Positions 1 to 9,852 of a stretch of DNA of 64,000 bases are shown one piece after another. The stretch lies in the NCBI GenBank assembly GCA_002356435.2, contig AP018040.2:2852001-2916000 (forward strand). The letters run 5' to 3'. The position numbers were made by a program, and so were the translations under genes. The notes under the pieces are model-generated. The model searched no databases, was not told the origin of the DNA, and saw only the letters and a list, made by a program, of their open reading frames with translations. Source of the stretch: Petrimonas sp. IBARAKI (GTDB lineage Bacteria; Bacteroidota; Bacteroidia; Bacteroidales; Dysgonomonadaceae). Each line of letters begins with the position of its first letter. Position 1 is the first letter of the stretch.

Positions 1-1346
1 AACGCAATATCTAAAGGCGACCAGATGTTGGATTGAAGCATTCCTCCAATATGAGAATGAGAAAAATTTCCATAAAGAGGGGCTAATGATTCCTTAATTG
101 ATGGCATATCGGGAGTCTCTGCCTGAACTATTTGATTTAATACCAAGAAATGCTCATCCTCGGTTTTCTTAAATCCTCCGAAAATATCGAAACGAAAACC
201 ACTGACTTCGCCAATCTTTGCTCCGGCTTCGATATCAACAATTGAAAAGGATGATTTTACCGGTGTCATAGGGGTGATGTAACGCGACTCGTTCATCATA
301 TCCAAATAGGTATTGCCGTCAATTCCACCTTTTATGTGAGCATAAAGGGAAGAATGTCCGGCAACCTTCAGGTCCAGTTCAATGTTTGGTGCAACCCGGA
401 ATTTTGTTCCACCCAGCATCTGAAACAATAAATCAGCTCCCAACCTGGCTTTCCAGTTCAATCCTTCAAATGCGACATAGGGATTGGCACCCAACAGCGT
501 AAAATCATCCATACCCTGACTATAAAAAACGCCAAGAAACTTTCCATCAACCCCTACCCGGCTGTCCCCACCCTGAAAAGGCTTATCCAGTCCAACTACG
601 GCGTCGATGTGATTTCCTTTCAAACCGGCACTCGTCAAATCCGAACCGTATTTGCTAGCAAAATTCTTGAAATCGAAAAATCCACGATAATTAACAAGGT
701 CCGATTTGTTGGACTCTACCCCCAATCCCAAGTTGAAAACGCCCAGTGTTTGGTTTACATTGTCGTAAAAGCGGTCATTCCCGAAAGTATTGCCGTAGTA
801 ATTGAATGCATTATGCGAGTACGCGGCCTTGAGATTAAGTTTGAAGGCACTGAGCAGATGCCCGTACCGGAGCTGCCCCAGATTATCCATAAAAAAAGCC
901 TTGTTACCCGCCGGATCACTCTCCTGTACGTAATTTATATCCCCGTTGGATGAGCTATGCAGAAAATTAAACGTGAGGTTGCTCTTTTCATTCTCGACAA
1001 GGCGATAGCCCAATGCCCCATCGATATTGGCATAATTTCCGGCTCCGAGCGAAACATATCCTTTTTTCGAACTGAAAGGAACCTCTGTCATTATGTTGGC
1101 GGGATCCGGGATAGCAATTTCCAACGGTGGCGTGGTTCTACCCGCCCAAGGCGAATAACCGGTATTGGCTTTCTTGATTGCCGGCTGCGGGACGGACGGC
1201 AATGAATTTATTTTATTGGCATCCTGCAGCGTTGGGTTGAACTCACGTTGAAGTTCCATCTGACGCCGTAACAAAGAGTCTTGTTGTTGGGCAAAAATAC
1301 CGGTAGATACAAGCAACAGGGCTACACTAAATATTGTCTTTTTCAT
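1..1346 (-). CDS. Outer-membrane beta-barrel protein (TonB-receptor-like), 3' end cut by window
   Basis: The frame is open from the ATG at 1346 down to the window edge, so only the N-terminal ~448 residues are visible. It begins with a signal peptide ending in a G-I-F-A-Q-type cleavage site. A short leader containing MELQREFNPTLQDANKI follows, then long amphipathic, aromatic-rich strands typical of a Bacteroidota outer-membrane barrel. I see no clear TonB plug domain in the visible part, so the name TonB-receptor-like is tentative. The gene lies 20 bp downstream of the TPR protein gene on the same strand and is probably co-transcribed with it. The pairing suggests a periplasmic TPR protein working with a barrel, but substrate and role are unknown. 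Confidence 0.6.
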   Translation of the reverse strand, partial: MKKTIFSVALLLVSTGIFAQQQDSLLRRQMELQREFNPTLQDANKINSLPSVPQPAIKKANTGYSPWAGRTTPPLEIAIPDPANIMTEVPFSSKKGYVSLGAGNYANIDGALGYRLVENEKSNLTFNFLHSSSNGDINYVQESDPAGNKAFFMDNLGQLRYGHLLSAFKLNLKAAYSHNAFNYYGNTFGNDRFYDNVNQTLGVFNLGLGVESNKSDLVNYRGFFDFKNFASKYGSDLTSAGLKGNHIDAVVGLDKPFQGGDSRVGVDGKFLGVFYSQGMDDFTLLGANPYVAFEGLNWKARLGADLLFQMLGGTKFRVAPNIELDLKVAGHSSLYAHIKGGIDGNTYLDMMNESRYITPMTPVKSSFSIVDIEAGAKIGEVSGFRFDIFGGFKKTEDEHFLVLNQIVQAETPDMPSIKESLAPLYGNFSHSHIGGMLQSNIWSPLDIA

Positions 1347-1366
1347 TTTCAATTATTCATTGTGAA

Positions 1367-4360
1367 TTATAAATTACTTAGTCTTTCGTTTATCATTTGC
1401 TGAACATCGGCTTCGGAGCCTTTGTAGTTGTTTTTCAGGCTTTCAAGGTATTGTCTGGCCTGAAAATTATCGCCTTTGGCTCTGTATGTATCCGACAGGA
1501 CAATCAGTGCACGCGCCATCCAGTACTGGTGCGGCGTTCCTTTTTGCATAAACGATTTCACCTGTGACTCTGCCTTGTCGTACGACTTCCACCGGTAATA
1601 CGTGTCGGCAAGTATAAATTGCGCTTCCGCACCGTAAATGTTTCGTGTGTCTTGTGCCAGCGATTGGAAATCGTCCATCGCCTTTTCCACCTCGTTGACT
1701 TGCTGTAGTGATTTTCCACGCAGGTACCGGGCTTCTGCAGTTACTTCAGGCGACAGATTGGCATTAGCCAGGAAAGCAGTTGCTGCACGAGCGGCTTCGT
1801 GAAAACTTTTCAACCGGTACTGTGTACGGACAACACCCATCTGTCCCGTTTGCTGACTGCTCTGATTCCGGGCCGAGTTAGCCAGTCTGGAATAATCTGC
1901 CAGTGCCTGGTTGAGGTTTCCGTTGTTGTATTCGATGGCGGACACATAGATCAGCGCATCGTCGAGATACTTGGCACTGTTGGCATCTGCTACTTTCCTG
2001 AAATAGGTTGCCGCCTGTTGCTTGTTGCCTTTCTCATCGGCCAAAACGCCCAGATAATAGTTGGCATCGGTATGGTATGCACCGTTGGGATAACTTTGCA
2101 GGTAGCGTTGCATGCCCGATTCCGCTTCCACTTTTGAGCCACGCATATAGACACTTTCTGCTGCCAGATAAGTGAGTGAATCTTGCCGCGACACAGTGAT
2201 GCGCATTCCGCCCGGCAACGAATTGGCATAATTCACGTAAGACTGAATATCGTTGAGTTCACTGTAAACGGTCTCGAGCGACAAAAGAGCTGTCTTCGCA
2301 TCGTCTGTGCCGGGAAATTTCGAAATTACATTTTTATATGTCGATATACTGTTCTGATAATTTCCACCGTTGTAATACAACTGCCCCAGCTGAATACCTG
2401 CCTGGCTCGACAAAGCGCTGTTGGGATAGCCGGACACCAACTGCTGTAAAACATTTATGGCTTCGTTCTCACGGCTCATCATCACCAAAGCGCGGCTTTT
2501 TTCATAAAGCGCATCATCGAAATACTGGGATTGGGGATAACGGCGCATCAAATCGTCCAGCGCATCTGCCTTTCCCTGGTAATTGCGCTGCAATCCCATC
2601 ACAAATGCTTTTTGGTACGCCGCATAGTCAGCTGCTGAAGGGTTGATGGTCGCGGCTGTAGTATAAAATCGCTCGGCTTCTGCAAAGCTCCGGTTGTAAT
2701 AGTAGCTATCCCCAATCCTGTTGTGTGCATCGGCATATTCTGTCCGGTTTCTGTTAGTCTCCGCCGAGATGTATTGCTGGAAAGCAGTAACAGCCGACGA
2801 ATATTGATTCTGTTTGAACCGGGTGTAACCCAGGTTGTACCAACCCATGGCATAGTTTTCATCTGCCGGCGATGCGTTTTGAGTGAATGCCTGAAAGTCT
2901 GACGCTGCATTCGGGTAGTTAGCCATGCGATAGTAGGCCTCCCCACGCCAGTAATAGGCATTGTTACGAGCTTTAGCATCGTAATTTCCCAGTGCAATGC
3001 TGTTGTTGAAATGTTGGACGGCAGCGTTCATGTCTCCATTGATAAACTCCTGTGCTCCTAACTGGAAAAGCACCATTTGCTTTGCTTCCAAAATGCGGCG
3101 ACCGGGCCTGGATATGCGGTTGATGGCTGCAAGGGCAGCCTGGTAATCCTTGGTGGTTAGGAAAGTTTCGGCCAGAATATCGTTCACCTGATCGGTATAT
3201 GGAGAATTTGGGAACTCTTTGAGAAAGTTTTCGAAAAGCGCAATGGATTCACTAAAAACAGAGAAGTTGGTTTCGTGCGCCAGCAACGCATAGTTAAACA
3301 TGGCGGTTTCGCGTACCTGCGGGTCGAAATTATCGCGCGAAGCTGCTTCAAATGCCATTTGTGCCTGCTGTTTTTGTCCTAATTTCAACTGGGCCTGCCC
3401 AATTTGCAGCTGAGCGTTTTGCGTAAGCGCATCCCGTTCTCCAACTGCTTTTTGAAACATTTGCACAGCTTCGTTGAATCTTCGTGCTTCCATGTAAGAA
3501 AGTCCCATGAAATAGGCATCTCCCCGAAGTGGACGGGCAGTGCTGCCGAAATAATTTTCGTAATAGGGAATGGCAGTTGTTGCTCTTCCCTGGCGGTAAT
3601 GGCTGTTACCCAGAACCCGATACATTTCAGTATTGTGCTCACTGCGCGGATAAGCTTTCAGGAATGAATCCGCGAGGCGGATAGCTTCATCCAGTTTGTT
3701 GTTGAAGAAGGTGGATTGTGCGGAATAAAAAGCAACCTGCTCTCCGAATTCGGGATGGTTCCGCAACCCTTCAAAACGACGTAAAGCGGCATCGTAGTTA
3801 CCGTTCGTGTAATCGATATATCCGGCGTAAAAATTTCCGGCATTGCGGTATTTCTTGCTGTTCTGCGAAAGCAATCCAAAAAGCCGGTAGGCTTCATCTT
3901 TATTGTCAAGCTGTAGGTTTGCATAAGCGCTCCTAAAGCTAAAATCTTCCTGCTCCGACGGTTTCAGGTAATCCAGGTCAGCCTGGTCAAACCAAAACCG
4001 GGCAAGCTTCCAGTCTTTTTCGTCGAAATGGTATGAACCGATCAGAAATTTCACCTGATGATGGTAGATGCTTTCGGGGTATTCATCCAGGTACTCCTTC
4101 ATTCGCTCACCACTGTTCTTCACCCCTTTATAAAAAGACGAAACAGCCATCATGTATTTTGCTTCTTCGATGAGCAAACGGTCGGTGCTTTCCGTGATAA
4201 ATTGCGACAACAAATCCTGGGCACCTGTATAGTTTCCTTCTAGAAACATCTCTTTACCCTGGTTGAAAAGCTTCCCGGGCTGATGGTGGTAGACTGTCCG
4301 CTGCGCCATTGCCAGGTGTGTTGCAAGGGCAAAAAATAGCACGAAGATTGTTTTTTTCAT
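1367..4360 (-). CDS. Large periplasmic tetratricopeptide-repeat protein
   Basis: This 997-residue protein starts with a signal peptide (MKKTIFVLFFALATHLAMAQ) and is then almost entirely TPR helices. Many copies of the A-x-x-x-Y-x-x-A and Y-P-x-S-x-Y patterns can be seen, including YPESIYHHQ, YPRSEH, FPNSPY, YPQSQY and YPNSA. Such YbgF/BamD-like repeats usually scaffold protein complexes at the envelope. An ATG 57 bp further upstream (4417) would overlap the Nudix gene and put a charged tail ahead of the signal peptide, so 4360 is preferred. It sits in the trmB-mrp-nudix operon, directly ahead of the barrel gene. No enzymatic domain is visible; the partner is inferred to be the neighbouring barrel protein. 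Confidence 0.75.
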   Translation of the reverse strand: MKKTIFVLFFALATHLAMAQRTVYHHQPGKLFNQGKEMFLEGNYTGAQDLLSQFITESTDRLLIEEAKYMMAVSSFYKGVKNSGERMKEYLDEYPESIYHHQVKFLIGSYHFDEKDWKLARFWFDQADLDYLKPSEQEDFSFRSAYANLQLDNKDEAYRLFGLLSQNSKKYRNAGNFYAGYIDYTNGNYDAALRRFEGLRNHPEFGEQVAFYSAQSTFFNNKLDEAIRLADSFLKAYPRSEHNTEMYRVLGNSHYRQGRATTAIPYYENYFGSTARPLRGDAYFMGLSYMEARRFNEAVQMFQKAVGERDALTQNAQLQIGQAQLKLGQKQQAQMAFEAASRDNFDPQVRETAMFNYALLAHETNFSVFSESIALFENFLKEFPNSPYTDQVNDILAETFLTTKDYQAALAAINRISRPGRRILEAKQMVLFQLGAQEFINGDMNAAVQHFNNSIALGNYDAKARNNAYYWRGEAYYRMANYPNAASDFQAFTQNASPADENYAMGWYNLGYTRFKQNQYSSAVTAFQQYISAETNRNRTEYADAHNRIGDSYYYNRSFAEAERFYTTAATINPSAADYAAYQKAFVMGLQRNYQGKADALDDLMRRYPQSQYFDDALYEKSRALVMMSRENEAINVLQQLVSGYPNSALSSQAGIQLGQLYYNGGNYQNSISTYKNVISKFPGTDDAKTALLSLETVYSELNDIQSYVNYANSLPGGMRITVSRQDSLTYLAAESVYMRGSKVEAESGMQRYLQSYPNGAYHTDANYYLGVLADEKGNKQQAATYFRKVADANSAKYLDDALIYVSAIEYNNGNLNQALADYSRLANSARNQSSQQTGQMGVVRTQYRLKSFHEAARAATAFLANANLSPEVTAEARYLRGKSLQQVNEVEKAMDDFQSLAQDTRNIYGAEAQFILADTYYRWKSYDKAESQVKSFMQKGTPHQYWMARALIVLSDTYRAKGDNFQARQYLESLKNNYKGSEADVQQMINERLSNL

Positions 4361-4397
4361 ATATTGCTTTGTTACACTGAGATTTCTCTCTGATTTT

Positions 4398-4931
4398 CTA
4401 CTTTCTAATTCTAACATCTTCTAATATTTTTTCAATTCCTTTACGGATTGAAATCAGTCCGAAGTCAGCCGGACGAAGCTCCCTTTTATCGATAAAAAGT
4501 AGATCCGACACGTCATCCATAGGAGTCATCACACTATCATCAAGCGACTTACACTGGAAAAACAGATCCATCGTATGCACTTCAAAACCCGAATATACGT
4601 AAATATTCGGAATTGAAAAAAGGTACTTAGACGAAGTTATCAACAACCCTGTTTCTTCCCGAACTTCCCGGGCAATAGCCTCTTCAGCCGTTTCATACAT
4701 GTCTACGAATCCGCCGGGCAGGTCGTAAGTGCCCTTTGCCGGATCTTTTGCTCTCCGGGCAATTAGCACTTCACCTTTCTCATTTTCAATTATTGCCACA
4801 ACAGCAGCCGATGAATTAAAATAATAGGTAAATCCGCAGTCCGTACACTTTTTCGATTTTAAGTTGTTTTCGGAAAAGTTTCCTGAACCGCATTCGGGAC
4901 AGAAGTGAAATTGATGCAGGGGGTGTTTCAT
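4398..4931 (-). CDS. Nudix hydrolase with N-terminal zinc ribbon
   Basis: A 177-residue protein with a four-cysteine zinc ribbon at the N-terminus (C11, C14, C29, C32) followed by a Nudix fold. The Nudix box runs from about residue 74 to 96 and matches Gx5Ex7REVxEETG, with metal-binding glutamates in R88-E-V-R-E-E-T-G. The ribbon resembles that of NudC-type NADH pyrophosphatases, but the protein is shorter and lacks the NudC signature after the box, so the substrate is open (NDP-linked compound or oxidised nucleotide). Its ATG overlaps the stop of mrp as ATGA, which points to translational coupling. Confidence 0.8.
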   Translation of the reverse strand: MKHPLHQFHFCPECGSGNFSENNLKSKKCTDCGFTYYFNSSAAVVAIIENEKGEVLIARRAKDPAKGTYDLPGGFVDMYETAEEAIAREVREETGLLITSSKYLFSIPNIYVYSGFEVHTMDLFFQCKSLDDSVMTPMDDVSDLLFIDKRELRPADFGLISIRKGIEKILEDVRIRK

Positions 4932-6037
4932 TTCCTCGATATCTCCACAATCCCTGTTTTCGGTAATTCACGGTTCCGTTTTTCCACCGCTTCCACCACA
5001 TTGTCGGCAAGCCGGGCAAAAGCCATGCCGGTGATACTGTCGGACTGAAGAGCCACGGGCTGTCCATCGTCGCCACCCTCACGAATGGACTGTACGATAG
5101 GGATTTGCCCCAACAATGCATACCCATTTTGTTCCGCCAGTTGCTTACAACCGTCTTTTCCGAAGATGTAGTATTTATTTTCAGGTAGTTCAGCAGGGGT
5201 GAACCACGCCATGTTCTCGACCAAACCCAGGATGGGGACATTCACCTTCTCACCCGTGAACATACTGATTCCTTTACGAGCATCGGCCAGCGCCACTTCC
5301 TGCGGGGTACTTACGATAACGGCTCCGGTAATGGGTACGGTTTGTACCAGTGTTAAATGAATATCGCTTGTCCCAGGCGGAAAATCGATCAGGAAATAAT
5401 CCAGTTCGCCCCAGTCAGCATCAGTGATGAGTTGTTTAAGTGCGTTGCTGGCCATTGCTCCGCGCCAAACCACGGCATCTTCCTTCTTGACAAAGAAACC
5501 GATGGAAAGCATTTTAACCCCATAGTTCTCCACGGGAACGATCAAGTCGCGCCCTTCCATTTTTTCAGTGTAAACGGGCACATCTTCAACACCAAGCATC
5601 CGGGGAACCGATGGCCCGAAAATATCGGCATCGAGCAACCCTACTTTGTATCCTTTTTGAGCCAGTGCAATAGCTAAGTTAGTACATACGGTACTTTTAC
5701 CGACACCGCCTTTTCCAGATGCCACGGCAACAATGTTTTTTACATCGGGCAACAGATCAGGTAATGCAGGCCGCGGTGCCTGTTTCGACTTTACTGAAAT
5801 ATTCCCTTTGATTTGGATCTTCGGGTCGGCATATGTTAAAATTGCCTGTTCCGCCATCTTTACCAGCGATTTAACAAACGGATCGTTCTGTCTTTCAGTG
5901 ATGAGTGAGAAACTCACTTTCATTCCGTCAATGCGGATATCGTCTTCCACCATTCCAGCAGAAACAATATCTTGCCCCGTTCCCGGGTAACGCACATTTT
6001 TCAGTGCGTCGATAATTAATTGAGGATATATAGCCAT
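4928..6037 (-). CDS. mrp: Mrp/ApbC-type P-loop ATPase, iron-sulfur cluster carrier
   Basis: A 369-residue protein with an N-terminal MIP18/DUF59 domain (about residues 1-85) and a Mrp/NBP35 ATPase domain. The deviant Walker A GKGGVGKST is at residues 108-116; DADIFGPSVPRMLG and the IDFPPGTSDIHLT switch region follow. The family binds and transfers [4Fe-4S] clusters to apo-enzymes in the cytosol. The C-terminal CxxC pair that bridges the cluster in many homologues is not present: the segment after GLVENMAWFTP carries a single cysteine. The gene follows trmB by 18 bp and overlaps the Nudix gene by 4 bp. Confidence 0.88.
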   Translation of the reverse strand: MAIYPQLIIDALKNVRYPGTGQDIVSAGMVEDDIRIDGMKVSFSLITERQNDPFVKSLVKMAEQAILTYADPKIQIKGNISVKSKQAPRPALPDLLPDVKNIVAVASGKGGVGKSTVCTNLAIALAQKGYKVGLLDADIFGPSVPRMLGVEDVPVYTEKMEGRDLIVPVENYGVKMLSIGFFVKKEDAVVWRGAMASNALKQLITDADWGELDYFLIDFPPGTSDIHLTLVQTVPITGAVIVSTPQEVALADARKGISMFTGEKVNVPILGLVENMAWFTPAELPENKYYIFGKDGCKQLAEQNGYALLGQIPIVQSIREGGDDGQPVALQSDSITGMAFARLADNVVEAVEKRNRELPKTGIVEISRK

Positions 6038-6055
6038 ACTATTTTGTTTAAAATT

Positions 6056-6796
6056 TTATAGTTGAGCATCACGGCCGAAACTGCGGTATTCGTCTTTTTC
6101 AATTTCGATATCCGGTTCCGTCCAGTTATCTTTTCTTGGGCACAGGAAACGGATGTATTTGATGCTTAAACCGCGCGCACGCCATTGTTGTTCATAAAAA
6201 GTCTGAATATTTAATACTTTATCGTTAGTCCCGGATCGGTATAAATCATCGGTATCCGCTAAAGCCGCCAGGCCGTTTTCTTCGATCATGGCTTTGGTAT
6301 AGATGTAGAGGAAATTACTGTCGGTTTTGAGATGAATCACGCCTTTATCCGCAAGAATTTGACTGTAGGTGTTCATAAAGCGAGTGGAAGTAAGCCGTTT
6401 ATTGATCTTGGACATCTGCGGATCAGGGAAAGTGATCCAGATTTCCGACACCTCATTTTCGGCAAAAAAATGGCGAATCAGTTCGATATGAGTCCGCAAG
6501 AAAGCGACATTCGTCAGGTTTTCGCTCAAAGCCTGTCTTGCTCCGGACCACATCCGGGCACCTTTGATGTCAATTCCTATAAAATTTTTTTCAGGGTAGA
6601 ACTGTGCCAGTCCTACCGTATATTCTCCCTTTCCGCAACCGAGCTCGAGTACTACAGGGTTATCGTTTCGAAAATAATCCGTTTTCCATTTCCCCTTAAG
6701 TGGGAAACCGCCATTTTGTAATGTAGAGAAAGTATATTGAAAAACGTTCGGATAGGTCGCCATATCCGCAAACTTCGATAATTTATTTTTTCCCAT
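6056..6796 (-). CDS. trmB: tRNA (guanine-N7-)-methyltransferase
   Basis: TrmB uses S-adenosylmethionine to form m7G46 in tRNA variable loops. The SAM motif [12 protein letters not shown], the acidic [12 protein letters not shown] motif and the family signature WITFPDPQ are all visible. TrmB normally has about 220-250 residues; the chosen start gives 246. I start at 6796 (MGKNKLSK) rather than 6826, because a TAnnTTTG element occupies 6824-6831 and transcription should start near 6817, downstream of the earlier ATG. It is the first gene of an operon that continues into mrp, the Nudix gene, the TPR gene and the barrel gene. Confidence 0.92.
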   Translation of the reverse strand: MGKNKLSKFADMATYPNVFQYTFSTLQNGGFPLKGKWKTDYFRNDNPVVLELGCGKGEYTVGLAQFYPEKNFIGIDIKGARMWSGARQALSENLTNVAFLRTHIELIRHFFAENEVSEIWITFPDPQMSKINKRLTSTRFMNTYSQILADKGVIHLKTDSNFLYIYTKAMIEENGLAALADTDDLYRSGTNDKVLNIQTFYEQQWRARGLSIKYIRFLCPRKDNWTEPDIEIEKDEYRSFGRDAQL

Positions 6797-6823
6797 TTTC
6801 GGTTTTCTCCATATTTCTATATA

Positions 6824-6856
6824 CAAAAATACAAATTTAACTTTAAATACGACAAT
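6824..6856 (-). promoter_or_regulatory. Bacteroidota-type promoter of the trmB operon
   Basis: On the minus strand the -7 element TATTTTTG (6831-6824) lies 21 bp after a TTG at 6855-6853. This matches the TTTG-N19-21-TAnnTTTG consensus of the Bacteroidota primary sigma factor. It gives a 5' leader of about 20 nt before the trmB ATG at 6796. Confidence 0.6.
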
Positions 6857-7086
6857 ACATCCCCGTAAACAACCATCTATTTCCAGTATGAAATTGTAAG
6901 CGATGCAAACAATCTATTGGCCTTATTTCAATAAACTTCATCAATCCAAATCTTTTTTCCTATTATTTATTATTTTACTATACAGTTGATTATTAACAAA
7001 GTAAAACAGCCTGTTTTGAAAGAATACTTTTTATCTTATCTCAATATTTTTTTTTGAAAAAAGTGATAAAGTTTCAATTTATTACT

Positions 7087-7094
7087 TACCTTTG
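7087..7094 (+). promoter_or_regulatory. Probable -7 element of gdhA
   Basis: TACCTTTG fits TAnnTTTG, 33 bp before the gdhA ATG. I see no well-spaced -33 TTG. The rest of the 6857-7127 gap is AT-rich with no other recognisable signal. Confidence 0.4.
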
Positions 7095-7127
7095 TCAAGC
7101 GGATTACTATAAAATACTCTTTATATT

Positions 7128-8465
7128 ATGAAAGTAAATGACATAATGACACAACTTGAGGCTAAGCATCCCGGCGAGGCCGAATATCTTCAGGCAGTAA
7201 AAGAAGTTTTAACTTCTATAGAGGACGTTTACAATCAACATCCTGAATTTGAGAAGGCAGGAATTGTAGAAAGAATTGTGGAGCCTGACCGGATTTTCAC
7301 TTTCAGAGTGCCTTGGGTGGACGACAACGGAAAAGTTCATGTAAACATTGGTTATCGCGTTCAGTTTAACGGAGCCATCGGCCCTTATAAAGGAGGTATT
7401 CGCTTCCATCCTTCCGTCACGTTATCTACACTGAAATTCTTAGGATTCGAACAAACATTTAAAAACGCACTAACTACATTACCTATGGGTGGTGGAAAAG
7501 GCGGATCGGACTTTTCTCCTAAAGGGCGTTCTGAAGCGGAGATCATGCGTTTCTGTCAGGCTTTTGTAACCGAACTCTGGCGCGATTTAGGCCCCGACAC
7601 CGACGTTCCTGCCGGCGATATTGGTGTTGGTGGACGCGAAGTGGGATACATGTACGGAATGTACAAAAAATTAGCCCGGGAACATACGGGAACATTCACT
7701 GGAAAAGGGCGTTCGTTTGGCGGATCGCGTCTTCGTCCCGAAGCTACCGGGTTTGGGGCCTTGTATTTCGTGAATCAGATGTGTGAGACCCACAAAATCG
7801 ATTTGAAGGGCAAAACGGTTGCTGTTTCAGGTTTTGGCAACGTTGCCTGGGGAGCTACGATGAAGGCCACCGAACTAGGTGCCAAGGTGGTTGCCATCTC
7901 AGGCCCCGACGGCTATATCTACGATGAAGACGGTATCAACACACCCGAAAAATTCAATTATATGCTGGAACTTCGCAATTCGGGAAACGATGTGGTGGCA
8001 CCTTATGCCGAAGAGTATCCGAATGCCAGGTTCTTCCCGGGCAAGAAACCTTGGGAATGCAAAGTGGATATAGCATTGCCTTGTGCCATTCAGAACGAAC
8101 TGAACCTGGAAGATGCAAAAAGACTAAAACAAAATGGTGTTACACTCGTTGCTGAAGTTTCCAACATGGGCTGTACGGCCGAAGCGGTTGACTTCTTTAT
8201 CGAAAACAAAATTTTGTTCGGCCCCGGAAAAGCAGTAAACGCAGGAGGAGTAGCCTGTTCCGGATTGGAAATGACGCAGAACGCCATGCACATCTCCTGG
8301 ACAAACGAAGAAGTGGACAAGTGGCTGCATCAGATCATGAGCGAGATCCATGATCAGTGTGTTGCACACGGAAAAGAGGATAATTACATCAATTACGTAA
8401 AAGGTGCAAACATTGCCGGCTTTATGAAGGTAGCCGATGCCATGATGGCTCAGGGCGTATTATAA
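7128..8465 (+). CDS. gdhA: NADP-type glutamate dehydrogenase, hexameric class I
   Basis: The enzyme interconverts 2-oxoglutarate plus ammonia and glutamate, the main ammonia-assimilation or amino-acid catabolic step. The 445-residue length is typical of the ~450-residue class. The substrate loop GPYKGGIRFH (K88) and the catalytic lysine motif PMGGGKGGSDF (K124) are intact, and the Rossmann turn VAVSGFGNVAWGA is near residue 232. The C-terminus NYVKGANIAGFMKVADAM is characteristic of class I enzymes. The gene is monocistronic: it has its own -7 element and a strong terminator 38 bp after the stop. Confidence 0.95.
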   Translation: MKVNDIMTQLEAKHPGEAEYLQAVKEVLTSIEDVYNQHPEFEKAGIVERIVEPDRIFTFRVPWVDDNGKVHVNIGYRVQFNGAIGPYKGGIRFHPSVTLSTLKFLGFEQTFKNALTTLPMGGGKGGSDFSPKGRSEAEIMRFCQAFVTELWRDLGPDTDVPAGDIGVGGREVGYMYGMYKKLAREHTGTFTGKGRSFGGSRLRPEATGFGALYFVNQMCETHKIDLKGKTVAVSGFGNVAWGATMKATELGAKVVAISGPDGYIYDEDGINTPEKFNYMLELRNSGNDVVAPYAEEYPNARFFPGKKPWECKVDIALPCAIQNELNLEDAKRLKQNGVTLVAEVSNMGCTAEAVDFFIENKILFGPGKAVNAGGVACSGLEMTQNAMHISWTNEEVDKWLHQIMSEIHDQCVAHGKEDNYINYVKGANIAGFMKVADAMMAQGVL

Positions 8466-8502
8466 AGATACATCATTAATACTATTTGAAAACCGCAGAA
8501 GA

Positions 8503-8532
8503 GCCGTAAGGATTTAGCCTTGCGGCTTTTTT
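8503..8532 (+). terminator. Rho-independent terminator of gdhA
   Basis: GCCGTAAGG (8503-8511) pairs with CCTTGCGGC (8518-8526) through one G-U wobble around a 6-nt loop. Six T residues follow. Confidence 0.85.
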
Positions 8533-8565
8533 GCGTAAACCGGCTAACCTTTTTCTATTATTTCT

Positions 8566-8573
8566 TATCTTTG
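8566..8573 (+). promoter_or_regulatory. Probable -7 element of the MFS gene
   Basis: TATCTTTG matches TAnnTTTG exactly and lies 26 bp before the ATG at 8600. It comes just after the gdhA terminator, so the transporter probably starts its own transcript. No good -33 element is visible. Confidence 0.45.
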
Positions 8574-8599
8574 TCTTTTATCAGTGAACGGACATTATC

Positions 8600-9847
8600 A
8601 TGAGCAAAAAATGGCTGATTGCAGTCACCGGAACTTTCACGCACTTGTTGTTGGGAACTGTTTATGCCTGGAGTTATTTTCAAAATCCCATAAGTGAATC
8701 TGCAGGCTGGAACAACGCTCAGACTGCCTGGGCATTTAGTTTATCCATTTTTATGCTGGGAGTTACCTCCGCCTGGGCTGGAAACAAAATGTCGGTCTAT
8801 GGTCCACGCAGATTGTCAATGATCGGCGGAGCGCTTTACGCCTTTGGATACCTTGTTTCGGGTTTCGCACTTGCCCACCGGTACCTGTTTTTACTCTATT
8901 TCGGGTTTGGAATCATGGGAGGAATAGGATTGGGATTAGCTTATGTTGCCCCTGTGGCAACTGTCTCTGCGTGGTTTACTCACAAACAGGGGTTGGCAAC
9001 CGGGATGGTAGTAATGGGGTTTGGCTTCGGAGCATTGGTAATGTCCAAGTTTTTAGCCCCCCTTTTACTTCGACTATCGGATGGGAATTTGAGTACTACA
9101 TTTTATTATGTGGGAGCGGTAATGATCGTGTTGATTCCTGTTCTGGCATCGTTTCTGCAACTACCCAAACCGGATAAAACCCATGAAAAGAAGCTGGAGA
9201 GAATCTCTATTGCCCGGCATATCCAAAGCAAACCGTTTATCGTTGTCTGGTTAATTTTTACGATAAATATTGTAGCGGGAATGATCTTTATATCTTTTCA
9301 ATCACCTCTGTTACAAGATATACTAAAAATGCGGATGTCCGACGGTACAAACTTTTCTGACGGTGAAACGATGGCTTCTCTGGCCGCTGCGGGCGCTACG
9401 CTTATTGCTGTCAGTTCTGTTTTCAACGGCATGGGCCGATTTGCCTGGGGCAGTATCTCCGACAAAATAGGCAGGATGTATACTTTCCGGATTCTACTGG
9501 CATTACAGGCGGTGATTTTCGGATTGCTTATTCTCGTTCATCATCCGGTTGTTTTCTCTGTTCTGGTTTGCATTGTGTTGTTATGTTACGGTGGCGGGTT
9601 TGGCGTCTTGCCATCGTTGACAAAAGATATGTACGGAAGTAAATTGATGCCTTCGCTGTATGGCGCATTCCTTACCGCGTGGAGTATGGGCGGAATTATT
9701 GGCCCGCAAATCGTGGCTTTCATGAAAGACAACTATGCAGAGAAGGCCGGCTTGTTTGCCTTTGTTGTGGGCGGAGGGCTGTTGATTGTCGGTTTTTTCA
9801 CCAGTTTTTTGTATCGAAGAAAAGACGTCATAAATCTTGAAAATTAA
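8600..9847 (+). CDS. MFS transporter, oxalate/formate antiporter (OFA) family
   Basis: A 415-residue polytopic inner-membrane protein with about 12 hydrophobic segments. It has the N-terminal THLLLGTVYAWSYF signature of OFA-type carriers and GFGIMGGIGLGLAYVAP in the N-terminal half. The MFS-like loop GRFAWGSISDKIGR comes between the halves. OFA proteins exchange small carboxylates such as oxalate/formate or carry lactate; the substrate here cannot be read from sequence. The AddB-like gene starts 5 bp after its stop, so the two share a transcript without an obvious functional link. Confidence 0.8.
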   Translation: MSKKWLIAVTGTFTHLLLGTVYAWSYFQNPISESAGWNNAQTAWAFSLSIFMLGVTSAWAGNKMSVYGPRRLSMIGGALYAFGYLVSGFALAHRYLFLLYFGFGIMGGIGLGLAYVAPVATVSAWFTHKQGLATGMVVMGFGFGALVMSKFLAPLLLRLSDGNLSTTFYYVGAVMIVLIPVLASFLQLPKPDKTHEKKLERISIARHIQSKPFIVVWLIFTINIVAGMIFISFQSPLLQDILKMRMSDGTNFSDGETMASLAAAGATLIAVSSVFNGMGRFAWGSISDKIGRMYTFRILLALQAVIFGLLILVHHPVVFSVLVCIVLLCYGGGFGVLPSLTKDMYGSKLMPSLYGAFLTAWSMGGIIGPQIVAFMKDNYAEKAGLFAFVVGGGLLIVGFFTSFLYRRKDVINLEN

Positions 9848-9852
9848 AAAAC

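Noticed and set aside
1799-2137. Open frames on the opposite strand of the TPR gene
   Set aside because: They run antisense to a clear repeat protein, show no family pattern and are explained by the codon bias of the real gene.
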